A stretch of 64,000 bases of DNA from Clostridium sp. C105KSO13 (GTDB lineage Bacteria > Bacillota > Clostridia > Lachnospirales > Lachnospiraceae): assembly GCF_001517425.1 (NCBI RefSeq), contig NZ_FBWL01000166.1:1-64000 (forward strand). Direction: 5' to 3'. A program made the translations under genes and the position numbers. Shown one piece after another: positions 34,920 to 44,492 of the stretch; within the stretch, counting starts at the first letter, position 1; each line of letters opens with the position of its first letter. Below the pieces are notes generated by a model. That model saw only the letters and a program-made list of their open reading frames with translations. It was not told where the DNA came from and ran no database searches.

Positions 34920-35330
34920 ATGAAAGATGAAAACTGTATTTTTTGTAAGCTGGCATCAGGAAAAATTCCATCTGCAACACTTTATGAAGATGAAGATTTC
35001 CGTGTTATTTTGGATGTCAGCCCTGCTTCAAAAGGACATACACTGATTATTCCAAAAGAACATTACCGGAATTTATATGACTTGAATGAAGAAATTGCAG
35101 CGAAAGCGATGGTGTTGGCGAAGAGAATAGTAATTAGACTTAAAGATGTATTAGAATGTGACGGTTATAATATTGTACAAAATAATGAGGAAGCTGCGGG
35201 ACAGACTGTATATCATTTTCATATGCATCTGATTCCAAGATACAAGGGCGACGAAGTAGGACTGGGATGGAAGATGGGCAAGCTTCTGGAAGAAGACAAA
35301 GAAAAAATAATGAACGGGTTCAGCCAGTAA
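34920..35330 (+). CDS. HIT family nucleotide-binding protein
   Basis: This 136-residue protein has the histidine triad in VYHFHMHLIP and the N-terminal CIFCKLASGKIPS signature with Cys knuckles. HIT proteins hydrolyse nucleotide conjugates such as AMP-lysine or Ap4A-like compounds. The ATG follows AAGGAGG. A sigma-factor gene starts 14 bases after its stop codon. Confidence 0.95.
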   Translation: MKDENCIFCKLASGKIPSATLYEDEDFRVILDVSPASKGHTLIIPKEHYRNLYDLNEEIAAKAMVLAKRIVIRLKDVLECDGYNIVQNNEEAAGQTVYHFHMHLIPRYKGDEVGLGWKMGKLLEEDKEKIMNGFSQ

Positions 35331-35344
35331 CTGAGGATAAAAAG

Positions 35345-35887
35345 TTGACTGAGAATTGTGAATTTGGCAGGATTTATGAAAGATATAAAAATCTTGTCCT
35401 AAAAGCAGCATATATATATTCAGGCAATTATGATGCGGCAGAGGATATTGCTCAAAATACATTTTTACAATTATATATTTATTACGATATTATGAATCAC
35501 AGCAATGTGAAGTCGTGGTTATATACAACTGCTAAAAATTATGCGTTGAATTATAAAAAGAAAGCAAATCGCGAGATATTGCATGAAAGCATTGCAGAAG
35601 AGAGCTTCATCCTGAAAACTGCAGAAAGTGCTGAAAGTGAATTTTTGAAGGAAATAGATGAGTTTGACCGTTCAGAGCTGCATGGGCGGATATTTGCAGC
35701 ATTGCTTGATAAAAATCCCAGATGGTATGAAGCAATTTCACTGGTCTATTTTCTTGAGATTCCACAGGCAAAAGTAGCAGTAGAAATGGGAATACGCATT
35801 GAGGTACTGCACAGTATACTACATAGAGCAAAGAGTTGGGTAAAAAAGACGTTTGATGTAGAGTATGACGAACTGAACCGATTGTAA
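35345..35887 (+). CDS. Sigma-70 family (ECF-like) RNA polymerase factor
   Basis: This protein of about 180 residues has region 2 (FGRIYERYKNLVLKAAYIYS, AAEDIAQNTFLQLY) and a region 4-like HTH near the C-terminus (IPQAKVAVEMGI). TTG 35345 follows GAGGAT and fits the gap after the HIT gene; a longer frame from 35267 overlaps that gene. No intact anti-sigma gene is next to it, although a possible anti-sigma remnant lies at 37147. Confidence 0.82.
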   Translation: MTENCEFGRIYERYKNLVLKAAYIYSGNYDAAEDIAQNTFLQLYIYYDIMNHSNVKSWLYTTAKNYALNYKKKANREILHESIAEESFILKTAESAESEFLKEIDEFDRSELHGRIFAALLDKNPRWYEAISLVYFLEIPQAKVAVEMGIRIEVLHSILHRAKSWVKKTFDVEYDELNRL

Positions 35888-35919
35888 GAAAGCGGGTGTC
35901 AGGATGACAACCCGCTTTC
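35888..35919. terminator. Hairpin between convergent sigma-factor and murG genes
   Basis: GAAAGCGGGT (35888-35897) pairs with ACCCGCTTTC (35910-35919), plus an inner GTC/GAC. The T tract is weak on both strands. Confidence 0.6.
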
Positions 35920-35943
35920 CATGAATATGCTGTAACCTAATAA

Positions 35944-37011
35944 TTACTTCAGACGTATTTCTTCTATAAGCCCGGTAATTGTATCGATAGAGTCCTGCTG
36001 TCTTGAGTCCCGCATTGCATCCATATAGGAAGCACGGTTGTCGTAAAGACTTTGCACTGATTCAAGCAGCGCCTCTTTCGTGAGATCTTCCTCTTCAAGG
36101 ACCATGCTGAAACCTTGCCGCTCGAAAGAACGGGCATTTAAAATCTGATCTCCGCGGCTTGCATGTGCGGAGAGAGGAATCAGAAGATTTGGCTTTCTCA
36201 AAGCAAGCAGCTCACAGATAGCATTAGCACCGGCCCTTGAAATTACGATATCTGCCAGTGCGAATATATCACGAAGTTCATTTTTAATGTATTCGAATTG
36301 TTTGTAGCCCTTCATACTGGTCAGAGTATCATCAACCTTGTCCCTGCCGCAGAGGTGGACAACCTGAAAGCGCTCTAAAAGTTCAGGAAGCGCCAGCCTG
36401 ACGGCATTATTTACTGCTACAGATCCAAGACTTCCTCCTATAACGAGGATAACTGGCTTATCTGCAGAGAATCCGCACAGGTCCAGGGCTGCAATTTTAT
36501 TCCCGGACAGCAGCTCCTGACGGATAGGTGAACCTGTTAAAACGGACTTCGCCTTCGGGAGTGAGTTGAGAGTTTCAGGAAAGTTGCAGCAAATTTTGGA
36601 GGCCGATGGAATTGCAATTTTATTGGCCAGCCCAGGGGTCATATCGGACTCATGTATAACAGTGGGAACTTTGCATCGCTTACCTGCCAGGACTACCGGA
36701 ACAGACACGAAGCCTCCCTTAGAAAAAATAACATCGGGCTTTAATTCTTTAATGATAGAATGAGCCTCGCCAAATCCTTTTATTACACGAAAAGGATCTG
36801 TAAAGTTTTGTACACTGAAATAACGGCGAAGTTTGCCGGAAGAAATACCATGATAGGGGATATTGAAAGGTTCAATTAGCTCTTTTTCGATTCCCTTGTA
36901 AGATCCTATATATTGAATATCATATCCCAATTCTTTTAATCGGGGAATGAGTGCTATGTTGGGGGTAACATGCCCGGCTGTCCCTCCGCCGGTAAGAATG
37001 ATTCGTTTCAT
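35944..37011 (-). CDS. MurG lipid II synthase
   Basis: This 355-residue GT-B glycosyltransferase adds GlcNAc to lipid I to form lipid II at the inner membrane face. Signatures GGGTAGHVTPNIAL, a GGSLGS loop and SRAGANAICELLALRKPNLLIP hold the acceptor and UDP-GlcNAc sites. The ATG follows CTGGAGG. It stands alone, outside any dcw cluster. Confidence 0.95.
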   Translation of the reverse strand: MKRIILTGGGTAGHVTPNIALIPRLKELGYDIQYIGSYKGIEKELIEPFNIPYHGISSGKLRRYFSVQNFTDPFRVIKGFGEAHSIIKELKPDVIFSKGGFVSVPVVLAGKRCKVPTVIHESDMTPGLANKIAIPSASKICCNFPETLNSLPKAKSVLTGSPIRQELLSGNKIAALDLCGFSADKPVILVIGGSLGSVAVNNAVRLALPELLERFQVVHLCGRDKVDDTLTSMKGYKQFEYIKNELRDIFALADIVISRAGANAICELLALRKPNLLIPLSAHASRGDQILNARSFERQGFSMVLEEEDLTKEALLESVQSLYDNRASYMDAMRDSRQQDSIDTITGLIEEIRLK

Positions 37012-37146
37012 AAAAAACCTCCAGATTTGAATGTTTATATTATAGTTAAGGCTTACGATATTGAATAAAGCACATATAATTTTATATTAAACTTATTTAA
37101 TAAAATGTCAAGAAAAAGTAATAAAGCTCAAACAAGAGGGATACAA

Positions 37147-37314
37147 ATGGAACATAATGTAAAACTGTCGCTGCAGGAAGAAGTAAAGAAAGATGCAAGG
37201 AAAATAGAAAAAGAAATTGCTGATAATCCTGATCTTAAAGATGTGAAAGTATCTGAGAAGATGGAAAATGAACTTTTCCATCGGATAAGGGGATACAAAA
37301 AACCAACGCTTTGA
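37147..37314 (+). pseudogene. Truncated N-terminal fragment, possible anti-sigma remnant
   Basis: The frame encodes MEHNVKLSLQEEVKKDARKI and continues KEIADNPDLKDV; it stops after 55 residues. The start recalls the N-terminal part of longer clostridial membrane proteins next to sigma factors. Downstream DNA in the same direction has only short broken frames (for example one ending near 37440). No good RBS was seen. It may be a decayed gene or a short genuine one; the family match is from memory. Confidence 0.4.
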
Positions 37315-37754
37315 CTCAAATGTGCTGAGCAAGACAAAGGATGACAGATAATACGATATAGATTCATCTTTTGGGCAAATAAAGAAAGCAGATTTGCAGC
37401 AAGGTTCTCTTATAAAGATGTTAATTATCAATTAAAAGGAGTGATGGATAAGGAGAATTTTATCAAATTACTCAAAAATATCATTTATTTTGACTAAACC
37501 GCGTAAGTTATTGTGGGCTTAGTTGTTTAATTGATATGAAATTGTTACATTGAGCACCTGAAGGAGCTGCCGCTGATACACTGCATAGCAGGAGTAACTA
37601 TAAACCAAATAAATTATAGAAAAGACCTGTACTGAAAAAACCCACAATTTTTTAATGTACTGTATTCGGCGGTTGCTTCAGATGCTCAAAGCAATGAGAC
37701 GAAACACGCTTTGCAAGTTTCGCTAGTCACTTACGCAAATAGATGGCAAGTGGA
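37315..37754. other. Intergenic stretch with no clear gene
   Basis: It holds possible decayed coding sequence up to about 37440, an ATTGTGGG/CCCACAAT inverted pair (near 37510 and 37641) and a CGAAAC/GTTTCG hairpin near 37701-37725. Nothing was recognised. Confidence 0.4.
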
Positions 37755-37997
37755 TTATTTTCCGGTTGCTGTTTTTAATGCTTTTGCCAGCTGATCCGGG
37801 CAGGATGTTTTTTTGTACCCGCACTCTATTCCTTCAATTCTGGTAATGGCCTCATCCACATCCATTCCTTCTATAAGTCTTGCAATGCCCTGAAGATTGC
37901 CGTTGCAGCCTCCAATGAAGTTTACATTTCTTACCTTATTATCATCGATCTCGAAATTTATCACTTGAGAACAGACACCTTTTGTTTTGTATTGCAT
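37755..37997 (-). CDS. TSCPD domain protein (TIGR03905 type)
   Basis: This 80-residue protein matches the short TSCPD-domain family: GVCSQVINFEID, then GCNGNLQGIARLI and the signature TSCPDQLAKAL. The same domain ends some ribonucleotide reductases. The conserved Cys residues suggest metal or redox chemistry, but no function is proven. ATG 37997 lies 8 bases after AGGAGG; a start at 38024 would place the RBS inside the gene. Confidence 0.88.
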   Translation of the reverse strand: MQYKTKGVCSQVINFEIDDNKVRNVNFIGGCNGNLQGIARLIEGMDVDEAITRIEGIECGYKKTSCPDQLAKALKTATGK

Positions 37998-38024
37998 TTT
38001 GCGAACCTCCTGTAAAAGCCCCAA

Positions 38025-38406
38025 TTTTCTGAGTTACCGGTGCACTGTACGGTACACTAAGCTCTATTACAAATAGAACATGAGAATTATAGCAAAAAGA
38101 AACAGAAAAATCCAGTACATATTTTCGTGGCTTAATTTTCGAGCAGTTATCTTATAAAATGACAAGGGATTTCTTAAGGCTCATACATGGAATTTAACCC
38201 TATATTTTTTGCTAAATTGAGGGATTAAAGTCAGCTTTGCATTTTATGATTCTGAACCCTAACATATGTGCATTTTCTATAGATATCAAGGGTCAATGAC
38301 GAATTATGTAGAACGATTTTTGAGACAAAACCCTAAATGTTGGACTATAATAAGCTCACACAAAAAGTGGAAGTTGTGGCACAACCATTAAACAGGAGGT
38401 CTTATT
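38025..38406. other. AT-rich intergenic region with AACCCTA repeats
   Basis: AACCCTA occurs at 38196-38202, 38255-38261 and 38329-38335. A TATAAT at 38346-38351 could be the -10 of the gene at 38407, with only a weak -35 nearby; the third repeat would lie between them. No gene was seen. Confidence 0.4.
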
Positions 38407-39204
38407 ATGTTGAAAACTTTAGTAGCAGACACCAACGTCATTTTTTATCTAATGATTGCCGTGGGTGTCATCGGGGTTCTGGGAAAGATTGTGAACCAGA
38501 TTACTCTTCGCCGTATGGTAACAGCGGCAGGCAATATGTCAAAGAGTACACACAAACTGATGAAGCTTGTGCGGGCAAAGTATGAACACGCATGTATGAT
38601 ACACGATACAGTAGATAATGTAGGTGCTTTTGTGGAGAAATACATATATGAATACCGAGGGCTTCTCTTCAAGGTCCACACGTGGAGGCAGCTGGAAATA
38701 CAGAGCATATGGTTTTCGGGGGCTCTGGCAGCATTTGGAGGAATGGGCACCTATATTGTAAGCGGGTTCGGAGAAAAAATGTATCAATATATCGTGGCAG
38801 GAGTGGCGGAGATGATTGCTCTGTTTGTCATCAGTCAGTTGTCTGATGAAGATTATAAAATAAATGCCGCGAAGAATTATATGGTGGATTATTTAGAGAA
38901 TGTGTGTGCGCACCGCTACAAAAAGGTGAAACAGACGGAGAAAGATAATATAGATGTGATAAGCGCGGAAGGGGCGGGTACAAGCAAAACGACGGTGAGA
39001 AAGGAAGCAGCAAAGAAAAAGGCGGCGCCGAAAGAAGAACCGGAGTTGTCCATTAACATAGAAGGGGAGCCAAGAAGAGTGGAAAAGGAGGAAGGGGTAA
39101 GACAGGCCCTTAGCCACACCATAAGAGAAAAGATGGAGGATGATGGACAGCCTGCACTGAAGGAAGAAGCAATACGCCAAATTTTAGAGGAGTTTTTAGC
39201 TTGA
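38407..39204 (+). CDS. Unknown membrane protein with coiled basic C-terminus
   Basis: This 265-residue protein has a first membrane helix (about 13-30), a cytosolic-like helical region (about 35-95), two further hydrophobic helices (about 100-118 and 125-142) and a charged C-terminal part rich in Lys, Glu and Ala. The layout faintly recalls MotA-like proteins, but no motif supports that. The ATG follows ACAGGAGG. It is 62 bases upstream of pgi. Confidence 0.7.
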   Translation: MLKTLVADTNVIFYLMIAVGVIGVLGKIVNQITLRRMVTAAGNMSKSTHKLMKLVRAKYEHACMIHDTVDNVGAFVEKYIYEYRGLLFKVHTWRQLEIQSIWFSGALAAFGGMGTYIVSGFGEKMYQYIVAGVAEMIALFVISQLSDEDYKINAAKNYMVDYLENVCAHRYKKVKQTEKDNIDVISAEGAGTSKTTVRKEAAKKKAAPKEEPELSINIEGEPRRVEKEEGVRQALSHTIREKMEDDGQPALKEEAIRQILEEFLA

Positions 39205-39266
39205 TTACATGTGATATATTTGGTAAAATCAACTTATAAAGTACAGATAGAGAGGAAGGGTAAACA

Positions 39267-40616
39267 ATGGCTAGTAAAGTTACATTTGATTATTCAAAGG
39301 CAAGTAGTTTTATCCAGGAGCATGAGATGGAATATATGAGTGAACTGGCAGCTCAGGCAAAGGACAAGCTTGTCGCAAAGACAGGAGCAGGAAATGACTT
39401 CCTTGGGTGGATTGACCTTCCGGTTAATTATGATAAAGAAGAATTTGCTCGCATTGGGAAAGCGGCAGAGCAAATCCGCAGTGATTCAGAAGTACTGCTG
39501 GTAATCGGCATCGGCGGTTCATATCTGGGAGCCAGGGCGGCAATTGATTTTCTTGGTCATTCCTTTGCAAATGTTGTTTCCAAAGATATCAGAAAATCTC
39601 CGGAGATTTATTATGTGGGAAACAGCATCAGCAGTGCATATATAAAGGATTTAGCAGATGTAGTAGGAGACAGAGACTTTTCCATCAATATGATTTCCAA
39701 ATCGGGAACTACAACAGAGCCAGCCATTGCCTTCCGTGTATTTAAAGAAATATTGGAGAAGAAATATGGAAAAGAGGGTGCGGCAAAGAGAATTTATGCC
39801 ACGACCGATAAAGAAAAAGGAGCCTTGAAAAACCTTGCTGCAGAGGAAGGATATGAAACTTTTGTAGTGCCGGATGATGTAGGGGGACGTTTCTCCGTAC
39901 TGACAGCGGTAGGACTTCTTCCAATTGCAGTGAGCGGTGCAGACATCACAAAGCTGATGGAGGGTGCTCAGGCTGCAAGAAAGGAAGCACTGGAGAATGA
40001 TTTTGCAGAAAACGGTGCTATGCAGTATGCGGCAGTCCGTAATATCTTGTTGAGGAAAGGCAAGACAGTGGAAGTTTTGGCTAATTATGAGCCAAGCCTG
40101 CATTATGTATCCGAGTGGTGGAAACAGTTGTGTGGAGAAAGCGAAGGCAAAGACCAACGGGGCATCTTTCCGGCATCAGTAGATTTGACGACCGATTTGC
40201 ACTCTATGGGACAGTTTATCCAGGATGGAAACAGAATTTTATTTGAGACAGTTCTGAATGTAGGTACATCCAAAGAAGAAATTATCATCAATGAAGAACC
40301 GGTTGATCTGGATGGATTGAATTATCTGACAGGCAAGACGGTAGATTTTATCAATAAGAGTGCAATGAACGGAACGATTCTTGCCCATACAGACGGTGAT
40401 GTGCCGAATCTGATGGTGACAGTTCCAAAGCAGACAGAGTTTTATCTGGGACAGTTGTTTTACTTCTTTGAATTTGCAATTGGCATCAGTGGATATTTAC
40501 TCGGCGTTAATCCATTTAATCAGCCAGGTGTAGAGAGTTATAAGAGGAATATGTTTGCTCTTTTAGGCAAGCCAGGTTATGAAAAGGAAAGAGAAGAATT
40601 ATTAAAAAGATTGTAG
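39267..40616 (+). CDS. Glucose-6-phosphate isomerase
   Basis: This 449-residue enzyme interconverts glucose-6-phosphate and fructose-6-phosphate in glycolysis. Signatures [16 protein letters not shown], the [14 protein letters not shown] phosphate loop and a C-terminal [21 protein letters not shown] region are intact. The length is that of the short bacterial class. The ATG follows GAGGAAGGG. A hairpin terminator follows. Confidence 0.97.
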   Translation: MASKVTFDYSKASSFIQEHEMEYMSELAAQAKDKLVAKTGAGNDFLGWIDLPVNYDKEEFARIGKAAEQIRSDSEVLLVIGIGGSYLGARAAIDFLGHSFANVVSKDIRKSPEIYYVGNSISSAYIKDLADVVGDRDFSINMISKSGTTTEPAIAFRVFKEILEKKYGKEGAAKRIYATTDKEKGALKNLAAEEGYETFVVPDDVGGRFSVLTAVGLLPIAVSGADITKLMEGAQAARKEALENDFAENGAMQYAAVRNILLRKGKTVEVLANYEPSLHYVSEWWKQLCGESEGKDQRGIFPASVDLTTDLHSMGQFIQDGNRILFETVLNVGTSKEEIIINEEPVDLDGLNYLTGKTVDFINKSAMNGTILAHTDGDVPNLMVTVPKQTEFYLGQLFYFFEFAIGISGYLLGVNPFNQPGVESYKRNMFALLGKPGYEKEREELLKRL

Positions 40617-40641
40617 GAAATTCTAAATAGACTGGGAAACC

Positions 40642-40680
40642 CGGCATTCGAGTCCACTAAAGGTGACTTGAATGCCGCTT
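40642..40680 (+). terminator. pgi terminator
   Basis: CGGCATTCGAGTC (40642-40654) pairs with GACTTGAATGCCG (40665-40677) with one G-U pair. Confidence 0.7.
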
Positions 40681-40755
40681 CACATTTCAGCACATTTGTT
40701 AAATAGCTTGCCTGAATCGGGAAAATATAGTAATATTAATTCCTGAAGGAGTGAT

Positions 40756-41334
40756 ATGCAAATGATGTACTGGATTATTCTTATAGGCCTGGCCGTTTTA
40801 ATTTTAGTCACCATTGCTGTGACAGTAGTAACAATAGTAAAAGAGAGAAAAGAATATAGAAAATATAAGCTTGAAGAAGAGCGCGGCACAGAGGATGACG
40901 ATTACGGTGATGATTATGAAGATGACAGAGTGCCTAAGAAGAGCAAAAAATCTGGTGCACAGCAGACCTATTCCGGCAGGAGAGACAGACAATCATCAGA
41001 TAGGAAGAGACGCTGGAAGATCATTTTGGAAGACACGGACACGGGAGAACAATATACATATATTTTCTATGATAATCTTGGAATTGGAAGAACCACAAAA
41101 GAGGTCGCATTTGAAGAGTTTTTATCCATACCGGATGACAGGAGGATTTCTAAGGTACACTGTGCGATCGTGAGAAGCGATGACAAACTATACCTTAGAG
41201 ATGAAGGTTCAAAAAACCACACATATTTGAACGGAAAAAAGATTCAGAAGCCTATTATAATTCAAAAAGAAGATTTTATTTCTCTTGGAGAAACGGAGTT
41301 TGAAGTTATTAAAATTCTCAGAGAAACGTATTAG
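40756..41334 (+). CDS. Membrane-anchored FHA domain protein
   Basis: This 192-residue protein has one N-terminal membrane helix (about 4-28), an acidic then basic linker (about 40-85) and a C-terminal FHA domain (about 90-190) with LGIGR, ISKVHCAI and GSKNHTYLNGK. FHA domains bind phosphothreonine. The gene stands alone, so its kinase partner is unknown. ATG 40762 is an alternative start with better RBS spacing. Confidence 0.88.
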   Translation: MQMMYWIILIGLAVLILVTIAVTVVTIVKERKEYRKYKLEEERGTEDDDYGDDYEDDRVPKKSKKSGAQQTYSGRRDRQSSDRKRRWKIILEDTDTGEQYTYIFYDNLGIGRTTKEVAFEEFLSIPDDRRISKVHCAIVRSDDKLYLRDEGSKNHTYLNGKKIQKPIIIQKEDFISLGETEFEVIKILRETY

Positions 41335-41339
41335 ATTAT

Positions 41340-41370
41340 GGCGGTGCCCAATCGGGCACCGCCTATTTTA
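41340..41370 (+). terminator. Strong terminator after the FHA gene
   Basis: GGCGGTGCCC (41340-41349) pairs perfectly with GGGCACCGCC (41354-41363) around a 4-base loop, followed by TATTTTA. Confidence 0.9.
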
Positions 41371-41405
41371 GCCTTATTTACAATCCTCCTTTATCATGTT
41401 AATAT

Positions 41406-41469
41406 GTAACTGTTTAGAGCCAAACAGCAAGAAAGACGTAGGTTTTTGAGCTTGGTTCTAAATAGTTAC
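41406..41469 (+). promoter_or_regulatory. Long hairpin in the leader of the aconitase-family gene
   Basis: GTAACTGTTTAGAGCCAA (41406-41423) pairs with TTGGTTCTAAATAGTTAC (41452-41469) over 18 pairs including two G-U pairs, around a 28-base loop. It ends about 28 bases before the RBS GCAGGAGG, so it could influence mRNA stability or translation. Confidence 0.6.
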
Positions 41470-41511
41470 GCTAATATATTGAACAAGTAGATTTAGCAGG
41501 AGGACTAAAGC

Positions 41512-43779
41512 ATGATAAAGCTATATGAAAATGGTGTCTATCTCAAAAATGGTACTGAAATCGTTGAAGATACAGGTAATGTTAACATTCCTTTGACAAA
41601 GGAAGAAGCAGCCCATAATACAATAGCCTATGGAATTTTGGAGGCTCACAATACTGTACCCGATATGAAACACCTCCAGATTAAATTTGATACACTGACA
41701 TCCCATGATATTACTTTTGTCGGTATTATTCAGACAGCAAGGGCTTCCGGCCTTGAGAAGTTTCCTATTCCCTATGTATTGACAAACTGCCACAACAGCT
41801 TGTGCGCGGTAGGTGGCACGATCAATGAAGATGATCATATGTTTGGACTAACCTGTGCAAAGAAATATGGCGGGGTGTATGTACCTCCTCATCAGGCGGT
41901 GATTCATCAGTATGCCCGGGAAATGCTTGCTGGCGGCGGTAAGATGATTCTTGGTTCTGACAGCCATACCCGTTACGGTGCACTTGGAACAATGGCTATG
42001 GGCGAAGGCGGCCCTGAGCTCGTAAAACAGCTTCTGGAGAAAACTTATGATATCAAGATGCCTGAAGTCATCGGCATTTATCTGGATGGCGAGCCGATGA
42101 AAGGGGTAGGGCCTCAAGACGTGGCACTGGCAATTATCGGGGCAACATTTAAAAATGGATATGTTAATAATAAAGTAATGGAATTTGTTGGCCCCGGTGT
42201 GGACAAGCTGAGTGCTGATTTTCGCATAGGTATTGACGTTATGACAACAGAGACGACCTGCCTGTCCTCCATCTGGAAAACAGATGCAAAGATTAAGGAA
42301 TATTATGAAATTCACGGGAGAAGCAGAGATTATAAAGAGCTGAATCCGGGTGCAGTCACATATTATGACGGCATGATTTATGTAAATTTAAATGAGATAA
42401 AACCAATGATTGCCATGCCGTTTCATCCAAGCAACGTATATACAATAGATGAAGTAAACGCAAATCTCAAAGATGTTTTACATGAAGTGGAAAAGAAAGC
42501 CCTCGTAAGTCTTGGCAGTGCTGCAGATTATTCACTGCAGGATAAGATTGTGGATGGAAAACTTTATGTAGAACAGGGAATTATTGCGGGATGTGCAGGC
42601 GGCGGTTTTGAAAATATCTGTGCTGCGGCTGACATTATGGAGGGGAAGAATATCGGCAATGACAAGTTTACTTTCAGTGTATACCCCGCAAGTACACCGA
42701 TTTACATGGAACTGGTGAAAAATGGTGTTGCTGCAGAGCTGATGGCGTCAGGAGCGGTTGTAAAAACAGCTTTCTGCGGTCCTTGTTTTGGTGCGGGAGA
42801 CACGCCTGCCAACAATGCATTTTCAATCCGTCATTCAACCAGAAACTTCCCGAACAGAGAAGGCTCTAAGCTTCAAAACGGGCAGATTGCATCTGTCGCA
42901 CTGATGGATGCGCGCTCCATCGCGGCAACGGCAGCTAACAAGGGATTCTTGACATCTGCTGCAGAAATGGATGTGGAATATAAAGGGCTAAAATATTACT
43001 TTGACAAACGTATTTATGAAAATAGAGTATTTGACAGCAAAGGTGCTGCAGATTCAAGTGTGAAAATTCAGTTCGGACCGAACATTAAAGACTGGCCCAA
43101 AATGTCACCTCTGCCGGAGAATCTGATTTTGAAGGTAGTTTCTGAGATTCATGATCCGGTGACAACTACTGATGAACTGATCCCTTCCGGAGAGACATCT
43201 TCTTATCGTTCTAACCCTCTTGGACTTGCAGAATTTACGCTTTCCAGAAAGGACCCGGACTATGTGGAACGTGCGAAAGAAGTACAGTCTGCACAGAAGG
43301 CAATTGAGGCAGATACTTGCCCGCTGGATGTGCTGGAGGAGTTAAAGCCTGTAATGGCGAAAGTACATGAAAAATATCCGGATGCCGGGGAAGGAAATAT
43401 AGGGGTGGGAAGTGCGATCTTTGCAGTAAAGCCGGGAGACGGTTCCGCCCGCGAACAGGCGGCATCCTGTCAGAAGGTGCTCGGCGGGTGGGCAAATATA
43501 GCCAACGAGTATGCCACCAAGCGCTATCGATCAAATCTGATTAACTGGGGAATGCTCCCATTTCTGACAGATGAAAACCATGAGGAGCTGCCCTTTAAAA
43601 ACGGAGACTATATTTTTGTTCCTGATGTGAGAAAGGCAGTGCAGGATAAGGTGAATGTGATAAAGGCTTATGTTGTACATGATGGACTGGAAGAAGTTCA
43701 ATTTCGACTTGGCAACCTGACAGATACGGAAAGAGAGATTATATTAAAGGGATGCCTGATTAATTACTATAAAGGGTAA
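41512..43779 (+). CDS. Aconitase-family hydratase
   Basis: This 755-residue iron-sulfur enzyme is probably the aconitate hydratase of the organism. HNSLCAVGG and [15 protein letters not shown] supply likely cluster cysteines, [12 protein letters not shown] is the family substrate loop, and the swivel domain with [20 protein letters not shown] lies near the C-terminus. It would convert citrate to isocitrate; citrate synthase lies 6.5 kb downstream. It resembles the YbhJ-like hydratase group, so another hydroxy-acid substrate is possible. Confidence 0.9.
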   Translation: MIKLYENGVYLKNGTEIVEDTGNVNIPLTKEEAAHNTIAYGILEAHNTVPDMKHLQIKFDTLTSHDITFVGIIQTARASGLEKFPIPYVLTNCHNSLCAVGGTINEDDHMFGLTCAKKYGGVYVPPHQAVIHQYAREMLAGGGKMILGSDSHTRYGALGTMAMGEGGPELVKQLLEKTYDIKMPEVIGIYLDGEPMKGVGPQDVALAIIGATFKNGYVNNKVMEFVGPGVDKLSADFRIGIDVMTTETTCLSSIWKTDAKIKEYYEIHGRSRDYKELNPGAVTYYDGMIYVNLNEIKPMIAMPFHPSNVYTIDEVNANLKDVLHEVEKKALVSLGSAADYSLQDKIVDGKLYVEQGIIAGCAGGGFENICAAADIMEGKNIGNDKFTFSVYPASTPIYMELVKNGVAAELMASGAVVKTAFCGPCFGAGDTPANNAFSIRHSTRNFPNREGSKLQNGQIASVALMDARSIAATAANKGFLTSAAEMDVEYKGLKYYFDKRIYENRVFDSKGAADSSVKIQFGPNIKDWPKMSPLPENLILKVVSEIHDPVTTTDELIPSGETSSYRSNPLGLAEFTLSRKDPDYVERAKEVQSAQKAIEADTCPLDVLEELKPVMAKVHEKYPDAGEGNIGVGSAIFAVKPGDGSAREQAASCQKVLGGWANIANEYATKRYRSNLINWGMLPFLTDENHEELPFKNGDYIFVPDVRKAVQDKVNVIKAYVVHDGLEEVQFRLGNLTDTEREIILKGCLINYYKG

Positions 43780-43787
43780 CAGAAAAA

Positions 43788-43836
43788 TAGCTGAAGGCCA
43801 TCGATTATAATGATCGACAGCCTCCGGCTATTTTTT
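43788..43836 (+). terminator. Terminator after the hydratase gene
   Basis: TAGCTGAAGGC (43788-43798) pairs with GCCTCCGGCTA (43820-43830) with wobbles, with an inner CGAT/ATCG. Six T residues follow. Confidence 0.85.
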
Positions 43837-43964
43837 ATTTCGCATGCAACAAAATACGAAGCATGGTACTCTTATATATAAGAACAAAATTGATATCCCG
43901 TTTTGTTCTCATTCATGAGTGAAATATCTCCGCTTAGCAGTGGCCGGGCGGGAGAGGAGGGAAT

Positions 43965-44477
43965 ATGTCTGATTATGAGAGTTTATCGGAACTGATGTTA
44001 ATACGGAAGTCCCGCCGGGGGGATGTAAAGGCCTTTTCCGAATTGTACGCCAGGATTCATAAGGATTTATATAAGTTTGCATTGTACACGCTGAAGCATC
44101 CCCAGGATGCGGAGGATGCGGTCAGTGAGGCAGTTATCTCGGCTTATGAGAATCTGGGTATGTTAAGAAAAGAAAGATCATTTCGATTCTGGATTTTTCG
44201 TATTTTAAGTAATCAATGCAAAAAGCGGTTCAGGGGCAGGGAACAGATAGAGGTACTAGAACCTGAGATGGCAGCCCCGGAGAAGGATTATGCAGAATTA
44301 CATGATGTACGGGAGGCCTTCGGCATATTGAACGTAGAGGAAAGGATGATTGTGGCATTTTCAGTATTTGGAGGCTATCAAAGTGGTGAAATAGGCAGCA
44401 TGATGCAGCAAAACCCTGCCACAATTCGTTCGAAAAAGAGCCGGGCACTGGGGAAAATGCGCAGTGTGCTGGAATAG
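43965..44477 (+). CDS. ECF-type RNA polymerase sigma factor
   Basis: This 170-residue protein has sigma region 2 (KAFSELYARIHKDLYKFAL, DAEDAVSEAVISAYENL) and region 4 (ERMIVAFSVFGGYQSGEIGS, then NPATIRSKKSRALGKMR). It starts after GAGGAGGG. The gene that follows within 16 bases encodes a membrane protein with an N-terminal cytosolic segment, the usual position of an anti-sigma partner. Confidence 0.9.
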   Translation: MSDYESLSELMLIRKSRRGDVKAFSELYARIHKDLYKFALYTLKHPQDAEDAVSEAVISAYENLGMLRKERSFRFWIFRILSNQCKKRFRGREQIEVLEPEMAAPEKDYAELHDVREAFGILNVEERMIVAFSVFGGYQSGEIGSMMQQNPATIRSKKSRALGKMRSVLE

Positions 44478-44492
44478 AAAGGAGTGCGAGTT

